DNA of 6,477 nt from Bacteroidota bacterium (GTDB taxonomy: Bacteria; Bacteroidota; Bacteroidia; Flavobacteriales_D; Crocinitomicaceae). The notes under the pieces are model-generated. The model saw only the letters and a list, made by a program, of their open reading frames with translations. It was not told the DNA's origin and did not search any database. Position 1 is the first letter of the stretch. Each line of letters begins with the position of its first letter. Below are positions 1 to 5,269 of the stretch, piece by piece. Made by a program: the position numbers and the translations under genes. Where the stretch lies: NCBI GenBank assembly GCA_018825925.1, contig JAHKAT010000303.1, positions 1 through 6,477 of the forward strand, in the 5' to 3' direction.

Positions 1-1775
1 AAAATGAATATCCATATTTGTCAGAGTTATTACAAAATGTTTATTCTACCCAAGAAATAATTGAATCAATTGACAAAGTTTTTGACCGTCGAGGTGAAAT
101 AAAGGATGATGCCTCACCCACTTTATTTACCATTCGACAACAATTAAAATCTGTCAAAACAAAAATCAATCTCAATTTTGATAAGGAAATTCGTCGCTTA
201 ACGAAAGAAAATGTGTTAGGCGATACGAAAGAGGCCTTTGTGAATGATAGAAGGGTTTTAACAGTTTTATCAAATCATAAGCGTCAAATAAGTGGCAATG
301 TATTGGGATCGAGTAAAACAGGCTCCTTAACCTTTGTTGAGCCACAAGTAAACATTGAACTCAATAGAGAGTTTGACATGCTTCAAGACGATGAACGGAA
401 GGAAATTGTTATTATTTTAAAAGCACTTACACAAAAAATTGCCGTTCATACTGAATTAATTAAAGCATATCAGGAAACCTTGGTGCAATTTGATTTTCAG
501 CATGCTAAGATGAAACTCGCTTTAGAAATAAAAGCAAATCGTCCGCAGCTGAACAAAGACAATGAATTAGAATTAATCGAGGCCTTTCATCCTATTTTAT
601 GGAGAAGCAATACGAGCAATGGGAAAAAAACATTTTCTCAACACATTCAGATGAATACTTTTTCGCGAATGTTGGTCATAAGCGGACCGAACGCAGGCGG
701 TAAATCCATTACTCTTAAAACCATTGGATTGTTGCAATTGATGGTTCAAAGTGGATTGTTGGTACCTGTTCACCCGAACAGTAAGATGTTTGTATTTAAA
801 CAAATACTTAGTGACATCGGCGACAACCAATCTATTGAAAATGAACTAAGTACCTACTCATACCGTTTAAAACGGATGCGTCACTTTTTGGAGACGACCA
901 ACAAGCGTACCCTCCTGCTATTGGATGAATTTGGAACCGGTTCCGATCCAGATCTCGGAGGTGCCTTGGCGGAAGTTTTCTTCGAAGAATTATACAATAA
1001 AAAAGGGTTTGGCGTAATCACCACCCATTATGCAAATATCAAGTTAAAGGCCGACCAATTGCGAAATGCCGTGAATGGCTGCATGCTTTTTGATGTGGAT
1101 ACACTTGCACCGCTGTTTCGATTTATTACCGGTCAACCAGGTAGTAGTTTTACTTTTGAAGTTGCGCAAATCAACGGTATTCCAGCTGAAATAATTGAAA
1201 AAGCAAAAAGTAGAATTCAGAATGAAAAACTAGAAATGGACTCTTTACTGTCTGATTTACAAAAAGAAAAATCCTACCTCGAAAGATTGAATAAAGAGCA
1301 CATTGAGGCTCAAGAAATTGCTCAAAAAACAACTTTGGAGTTCCAATCCAAAAAAGCCGGATACGATGATAAATCAAGATCATTGTTGCAAACCATGGAG
1401 TTAAACAATCGATTCATTCACTTAGGACAGAAAATGGCTCAGTTTATTGATCGATTTAACAATAAATCTAGAAAGAAGACGGTCAATGATGATTTGGTAG
1501 GAGAGATTAACAAGTTTCTGAAAATGGAGAAAAGCAAAATTGACGGAATTCAACTTCAAGAAAAAATTAAAAAGGCAGCTCCAAAAAAAATCAAGAAAGT
1601 AGATCCTGAACGAGATGAACATCAACGCTCCAAGATAATTATTGGCTCTCAAGTAAAGTTAATTAGCACGAAAAAATCAGGTACTGTTGAGTTAATAGAT
1701 GGCGAACAAATTACAGTTCTTTTTGGTTTTATGCGCATGAAAGTTGACCGCAGTAAACTTTCCTTTATACAATAA
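1..1775 (+). CDS. mutS2: MutS2-family ATPase lacking the Smr domain (5' end outside window)
   Basis: Frame 3 is open from the left edge to a TAA at 1773-1775, so the gene is cut by the window. The residues before TTG 18 (NEYPY) continue family-like sequence, and that TTG is an internal Leu. Numbering from it: MutS core and clamp-like helices about 10-180; Walker A GPNAGGKS 223-230; signature loop ELSTYSYRLKRM 276-287; Walker B LLLLDEFGTGSD 299-310; switch motif TTHY 335-338; long charged, probably coiled-coil region about 390-530; small basic KOW-like beta domain 541-585, then stop. Comparison with Bacillus MutS2 suggests about 100 residues are missing at the N-terminus, so a full length near 700. 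MutS2 proteins are cytosolic DNA/ribosome-binding ATPases, linked to suppression of recombination (Helicobacter) and to rescue of collided ribosomes (Bacillus). The C-terminal Smr domain of those proteins is absent, so no nuclease activity should be assumed. All ATPase motifs are intact. MutS1 is unlikely, given the motif context and the KOW-like tail. Confidence 0.93.
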   Translation, partial: NEYPYLSELLQNVYSTQEIIESIDKVFDRRGEIKDDASPTLFTIRQQLKSVKTKINLNFDKEIRRLTKENVLGDTKEAFVNDRRVLTVLSNHKRQISGNVLGSSKTGSLTFVEPQVNIELNREFDMLQDDERKEIVIILKALTQKIAVHTELIKAYQETLVQFDFQHAKMKLALEIKANRPQLNKDNELELIEAFHPILWRSNTSNGKKTFSQHIQMNTFSRMLVISGPNAGGKSITLKTIGLLQLMVQSGLLVPVHPNSKMFVFKQILSDIGDNQSIENELSTYSYRLKRMRHFLETTNKRTLLLLDEFGTGSDPDLGGALAEVFFEELYNKKGFGVITTHYANIKLKADQLRNAVNGCMLFDVDTLAPLFRFITGQPGSSFTFEVAQINGIPAEIIEKAKSRIQNEKLEMDSLLSDLQKEKSYLERLNKEHIEAQEIAQKTTLEFQSKKAGYDDKSRSLLQTMELNNRFIHLGQKMAQFIDRFNNKSRKKTVNDDLVGEINKFLKMEKSKIDGIQLQEKIKKAAPKKIKKVDPERDEHQRSKIIIGSQVKLISTKKSGTVELIDGEQITVLFGFMRMKVDRSKLSFIQ

Positions 1776-1806
1776 GAGCGGCTTATAAAAGTCGCTCTTA
1801 TTGTAT
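1767..1806. terminator. Hairpin terminator between convergent genes, overlapping the mutS2 stop codon
   Basis: Bases 1767-1784 pair with 1789-1806 around the four-base loop 1785-1788. This gives 18 pairs, of which only 1781/1792 is a G-U wobble in plus-strand RNA. The stop codon 1773-1775 is inside the left arm. A short T run follows on the plus strand (1806-1809). On the minus strand the hairpin begins 16 bases beyond the stop of the OmpA-fusion gene, but its U tract is poor. It probably serves both genes, more convincingly mutS2. Confidence 0.8.
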
Positions 1807-1821
1807 TTTAAACCAATCTAT

Positions 1822-3660
1822 TTATTTTCTTCTAGTCAGATTTTCACCTTGTTGTCTTTCCAACTCTCTCGCTTTTTCTAATGTAATGCGCTGTCCCTTG
1901 TAATATGCAGAGGTGAAGGCATCTGTCAAACCGTTCAATTGAACCTTTCTAGTGTTTGTCTCTGCCTCTGCTTCAGACCCATATACACCTGAGAAATATC
2001 GAATAGTACCATCGGTTAATTTTAACTGATATAGAGGGGAGATATCATCCCAACGCGATTCTAGCTGAGTATTTTTAAATACCCCTAATTGACAGGTATA
2101 GATTAACTCATTCGACACATCAGTACTTGCTGGAAATAGGTCATAAATCATTTTATCCTTCTTTTCAACTGGCTCCGTTTGATTCATTCCTTCCTCTTGG
2201 TCATCTGTAATTTCCATCATTTCCACTTTTCGTTTAATTGACGGAATAATGTCTGCATCCACACGACGATTGATACCGCTTCTAAATGGTGTTAGTGGAT
2301 CACGCTTCCCTTTAGAGATAATTTCGATACGCGTAGGATCTATCTTAAACTCTTTGGTCAACACGTCTTTTACAGTATTTGCTCTTCGGGAAGCCAATCG
2401 CATATTGTATGAATCAGACCCACTGGAGTCAGCATTTCCGTAAAGGGTTAATTTAGCACCTGGATCGAGTAACATGATTCGAACCAATTTCACTAATTTA
2501 TCATCTTGTCCTCCCTTCAATTCGGCTCTATCATAATCATAAAAGAAAGAGATTGGATCTTTTTGTAATAAAAGCAATTGTTCTTCAATTGCATAAAATG
2601 CAGAAGAATCAATTTTGGTCGTCGTATTATTGTAAACAGTATCTTTCGATTCTGCTACTTTTGGAATTGTTACCCCCTGAAAATTAACCATATTTCCATA
2701 AGGTGTATTGGGTTCCAAATCATCGTCATCAGAAACACCATCTTGATCGGAGTCTTTAAAGTCTTTTTTAGTGTCTTTTTTGTTCCCAAACTTGATACCG
2801 ACAATTATTTCAGAAGACATACCTGCGTTTCCTCTCAAATTATTTGTAATAAGATCATAGCTATATCCGACAGTAATGGCATCGTATAAAACCAAACCAG
2901 CAGCAACAGAAACGCCATATTCAGGCCTGTAAGTCCCAGCAACCCAAACTTTTTGCTTGTATTTTAGAATTGCATTTAAATCCAACTGGTAGGGCGAAAA
3001 ATCAAAATATTTAAACGCAATCAATGGTTTAAGTTCCCAGTTTTCGCTTAACATAAAGTTATAACTAGCTGTACTTTGTAAAAACCATTCTTGTCGATAA
3101 AACGCCGTGTTTTTAATGTTTTGGTAAGTTCTTTTACTAGCTCCGAAGTGATTAAATGCCGATCCAAAATCAAATCGTTTGATTCTTAAGTTCAAACCAA
3201 AATTAGCATCAATAATTGTTTTATTTTGATTGGTTTGGAAAACGTATGGGTCACCCGCTTGCACAACTTCTACTTTGGCAAAATCAATACGATTATCAAA
3301 AACATTGACGCCAGCTCCTAGAAATAATTTTGCGTCACCTTCCAACTTCACTTGTTGCCCATAGGCTACCGATCCACCGTTTCGTCGAAATATTCCCGTT
3401 TGATCCGCGAACAAAGAAATACCAATACCATTCGTGCCCGACACAATTGGCGCATCAAATGTAAGCGTGCTCGTGATTGGAGCATCTGGTAAAGAAGTCC
3501 ATTGTGACCGATGCATTAAAAACAAATTCATGTGGTCCTGTGTTCCCACCATACTGGGGTTTATGACAAAAGGATTGACATAATATTGCTTATGAAACGG
3601 CGTTTGCTGAGCCAATGCAACTTGAAATAAAATAGGCAATAAGAGTAAAATATTCTTCAT
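1822..3660 (-). CDS. PorP/SprF barrel fused to OmpA and SPOR-like domains (T9SS-associated outer-membrane protein)
   Basis: This is a complete 612-residue protein with an ATG start at 3660-3658. Residues 1-17 are a signal peptide with likely cleavage A17|Q18. Residues 18-292 match the PorP/SprF family: the opening KQYYVNPFVINPSMVGT, then LMHRSQWTSLPDAP, then alternating beta strands ending in SSEIIVGIKFG. Residues 303-320 are a TSP3-like, possibly calcium-binding linker (DSDQDGVSDDDD). Residues about 372-472 are an OmpA C-terminal domain; D411 and R426 align with the two diaminopimelate-binding residues of E. coli OmpA. Residues about 519-600 resemble the SPOR-like tail of Bacteroidota OmpA proteins (YTCQLGVFKN, IRYFSGVY, DAFTSAYYKGQRI). 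SprF-type barrels are needed for secretion or attachment of type B T9SS substrates such as SprB. The gene starts 3 bases after such a substrate gene, so a dedicated partner that also grips peptidoglycan is inferred. PorP plus OmpA in one chain is the unusual part. No Shine-Dalgarno sequence is seen. Confidence 0.92.
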   Translation of the reverse strand: MKNILLLLPILFQVALAQQTPFHKQYYVNPFVINPSMVGTQDHMNLFLMHRSQWTSLPDAPITSTLTFDAPIVSGTNGIGISLFADQTGIFRRNGGSVAYGQQVKLEGDAKLFLGAGVNVFDNRIDFAKVEVVQAGDPYVFQTNQNKTIIDANFGLNLRIKRFDFGSAFNHFGASKRTYQNIKNTAFYRQEWFLQSTASYNFMLSENWELKPLIAFKYFDFSPYQLDLNAILKYKQKVWVAGTYRPEYGVSVAAGLVLYDAITVGYSYDLITNNLRGNAGMSSEIIVGIKFGNKKDTKKDFKDSDQDGVSDDDDLEPNTPYGNMVNFQGVTIPKVAESKDTVYNNTTTKIDSSAFYAIEEQLLLLQKDPISFFYDYDRAELKGGQDDKLVKLVRIMLLDPGAKLTLYGNADSSGSDSYNMRLASRRANTVKDVLTKEFKIDPTRIEIISKGKRDPLTPFRSGINRRVDADIIPSIKRKVEMMEITDDQEEGMNQTEPVEKKDKMIYDLFPASTDVSNELIYTCQLGVFKNTQLESRWDDISPLYQLKLTDGTIRYFSGVYGSEAEAETNTRKVQLNGLTDAFTSAYYKGQRITLEKARELERQQGENLTRRK

Positions 3661-3663
3661 TGT

Positions 3664-5100
3664 TTAACGCATTAAATTAACTGATCCCTTTAAAACTTTT
3701 TCACTTCCATTGATGCGAATGAAGTAATAATAAGTACCATCTTGTAATTTTTCTCCTTTTGAGGAACCATCCCAATCATTGGCATAGTTGTTACTCGAGT
3801 AGACTTCTTTTCCTGTTCTACTAAATATTTTAACCGATAATTCTACCGATTCGTCGATTCTTTGTATCAACCAAGTGTCATTCTTGCCATCTCCGTTTGG
3901 AGTTAATAAATTAGCAATTATCATTGATTGACAACCCTCGTAAGTTACTCTAATTTTTGATTGAGTAGAATAAGCAGACGGGCACGTTCCATTTTTGATC
4001 AATGCTCTGTAATCTCTATCTGTTCGAATATTTTCATAATTCTTGAAAGGTTCTGTTCCGCCAAGAACAACCCAATCGGCTCCATTGTTTTCAGAATACT
4101 CCCATTGAACCACCGAGCCTTCATATCCTTGCAGATCGACGGTCCCTTTGTTTTCTTCTTGACAAACCAACGTAGCACCAGAGGTCATCCCACCTTCTGA
4201 ACCTGACACAACACGTACTTGCATAGTTATTGTATCGCCTACACATTCTCCTATTGCTGCATAAACTGAATATACACCAGCAAAAGAAGTGTCCGTAACC
4301 AAGCGATTTGGGTTTTGCTGAGTGCTGCTATAACCATTCGGTCCACTCCAAAAATAGTTCGACCTGTCAATAGAATTTGCCGTTAAATTAAGTACTGTGC
4401 CAATGCAAACAGGACCATTTTGGGTTACTATTGGAAGAGTTGGTTTTTCGTTGATCTCAATAGTAGCTGCTTGCGAGCTAACAGAACTGCAACTGCCGCT
4501 TTTTATTATAGACCGAAAAAGAGTCGTTTTCGTAAGGTTATTATAAAGAATAAAATTATTGGTGTCAGCAATATTGCTCCAAGAAGCCCCATTGTTAATT
4601 GATTTTTGCCACATCAAAATTTTTCCCTGAAAACCTACTACTTGAACTGAACCATTGTTAATGGTGTCGCAAAAACTAGAGTCCATTTGTGCATCTCCTC
4701 CTATTGAGGCTAAGTCGTTATTAAAGTTTTTGGTAAATGCATCGTTCGAAGTATTGCCATCTAGAACGTTAGTTGCTGAAGCAACAATTGTATTTTGACC
4801 ATGATTCAAGCCGCTACTAATAGGCACAGCAAACGTAAAGGTTGTTGAACTACCAGAACCAATGGCCAATGTTGCATTTTGTGTTACTACAGCAAGTGAA
4901 TTCAACTTATAGGTAAGCGTTAATGGAACATTAAGGTCAACAGGTGAAAAATTTGTGACTTCAATGGTTACTGTTTGAGGGTATTGCAAATCACAACCGC
5001 TGTTTTGGGTCAGTATGTTGGTAACACCGACGTCTTGACTAAAAGAAATGAAACAAAGTAAATTGAAAAAACACAGGATAAGGAGTCTAGGACAATTCAT
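3664..5100 (-). CDS. Secreted multi-Ig surface protein with type B T9SS sorting domain
   Basis: This is a complete 478-residue protein. The ATG at 5100-5098 is the start that gives a signal peptide: hydrophobic residues 4-20, with likely cleavage S21|Q22. Domains in order: CARDB-like beta sandwich about 22-130 (SGCDLQYPQTVTIEVTN, then GNTSND); WEYS-type module 133-217 (WQKSINNGASW, C144 and C204); PKD/Ig-like module 218-298 (WSGPNGYSS, C232 and C286); second WEYS module 301-387 (WEYSENNGADW, C313 and C373); gliding-motility-associated C-terminal domain 390-478, with TPNGDGKNDTW, NDWDG, QDGTYYY and a basic end. This C-terminal family (CHU_C, TIGR04131) is the type B export signal of the T9SS, so the protein should be secreted and held at the cell surface. 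No enzyme motif is visible; adhesion or matrix binding is a guess. It shares a transcript with the PorP/SprF-OmpA gene 3 bases downstream and is a paralogue of the gene upstream. Confidence 0.92.
   Translation of the reverse strand: MNCPRLLILCFFNLLCFISFSQDVGVTNILTQNSGCDLQYPQTVTIEVTNFSPVDLNVPLTLTYKLNSLAVVTQNATLAIGSGSSTTFTFAVPISSGLNHGQNTIVASATNVLDGNTSNDAFTKNFNNDLASIGGDAQMDSSFCDTINNGSVQVVGFQGKILMWQKSINNGASWSNIADTNNFILYNNLTKTTLFRSIIKSGSCSSVSSQAATIEINEKPTLPIVTQNGPVCIGTVLNLTANSIDRSNYFWSGPNGYSSTQQNPNRLVTDTSFAGVYSVYAAIGECVGDTITMQVRVVSGSEGGMTSGATLVCQEENKGTVDLQGYEGSVVQWEYSENNGADWVVLGGTEPFKNYENIRTDRDYRALIKNGTCPSAYSTQSKIRVTYEGCQSMIIANLLTPNGDGKNDTWLIQRIDESVELSVKIFSRTGKEVYSSNNYANDWDGSSKGEKLQDGTYYYFIRINGSEKVLKGSVNLMR
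3667..3933 (-). other. Type B T9SS C-terminal sorting domain, copy 1
   Basis: These are 89 residues from C390 to the end of the 478-residue protein. Landmarks are IANLLTPNGDGKNDTW, VKIFSRTGKEVY, WDG, QDGTYYY and EKVLKGSVNL. This is the classical CHU_C pattern: an Asp/Asn-rich loop, then a beta sandwich with a conserved DGTYYY strand near the end. Confidence 0.92.
3940..4704 (-). repeat. WEYS - Ig - WEYS module array in the downstream surface protein
   Basis: Modules cover 4704-4450 (WEYS type, with WQKS in place of WEYS), 4449-4207 (Ig-like) and 4200-3940 (WEYS type). The last copy is closest to the first WEYS copy of the upstream gene: ALIKNGTCPSAYST here against VLVKNGSCPTAYSS there. The linear order differs from the upstream protein, which runs Ig-Ig-WEYS-WEYS. 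Confidence 0.8.
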
Positions 5101-5269
5101 GTGGTGATGGTCGATTAATATGTATGGTTAGCAAAAAACTAAGTCAGCACTGTTAAAATACTAACATTTAGAATGCAAATATATGTTAAAGAACTCAAGA
5201 AAACAATCTTTTTCAACCAACACAAAGTTAAAAAAACAAGTATCAATGCTGATTATAAGCAATATAAAA
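5101..5269. other. Intergenic spacer between the two paralogous surface-protein genes
   Basis: This is the only sizeable non-coding gap in the window (169 bases) and is strongly AT-rich. Besides the candidate promoter it has only weak short inverted repeats and a seven-base A run at 5230-5236 (T on the transcribed-strand copy). No convincing terminator for the upstream gene is visible, so readthrough into the downstream pair is possible. Confidence 0.6.
5176..5207 (-). promoter_or_regulatory. Candidate Bacteroidota-type promoter for the surface-protein/PorP-OmpA pair
   Basis: Read on the minus strand, TATATTTG (5183-5176) matches the Bacteroidota -7 element TAnnTTTG. ATTG (5207-5204) could be the -33 element, with a 20-base spacer. 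Transcription would begin near 5170 and leave a leader of about 70 bases before the ATG at 5100. The leader has no Shine-Dalgarno sequence. A second TAnnTTTG match (5230-5223, TAACTTTG) lacks a well-spaced -33 partner. Confidence 0.5.

Noticed and set aside
18..20. TTG as start codon of the MutS2-family gene
   Set aside because: The frame stays open to the window edge, and the codons before it (NEYPY) fit MutS2 sequence; starting here would delete the N-terminal domain.
2578..2889. 103-codon open frame on the plus strand
   Set aside because: It lies opposite the linker and barrel of the PorP/OmpA gene, shows no family signature, and its composition reads like an antisense shadow; the same holds for the other short frames inside the real genes.
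5127..5165. Inverted repeat GTTAG / CTAAC in the gap
   Set aside because: Five pairs across a loop of about 30 AT-rich bases is expected by chance.
5230..5265. Possible terminator after the rightmost gene
   Set aside because: The only inverted repeat (TGCT/AGCA, four pairs) is too short and lies more than ten bases from the T run, so it is not a credible intrinsic terminator.
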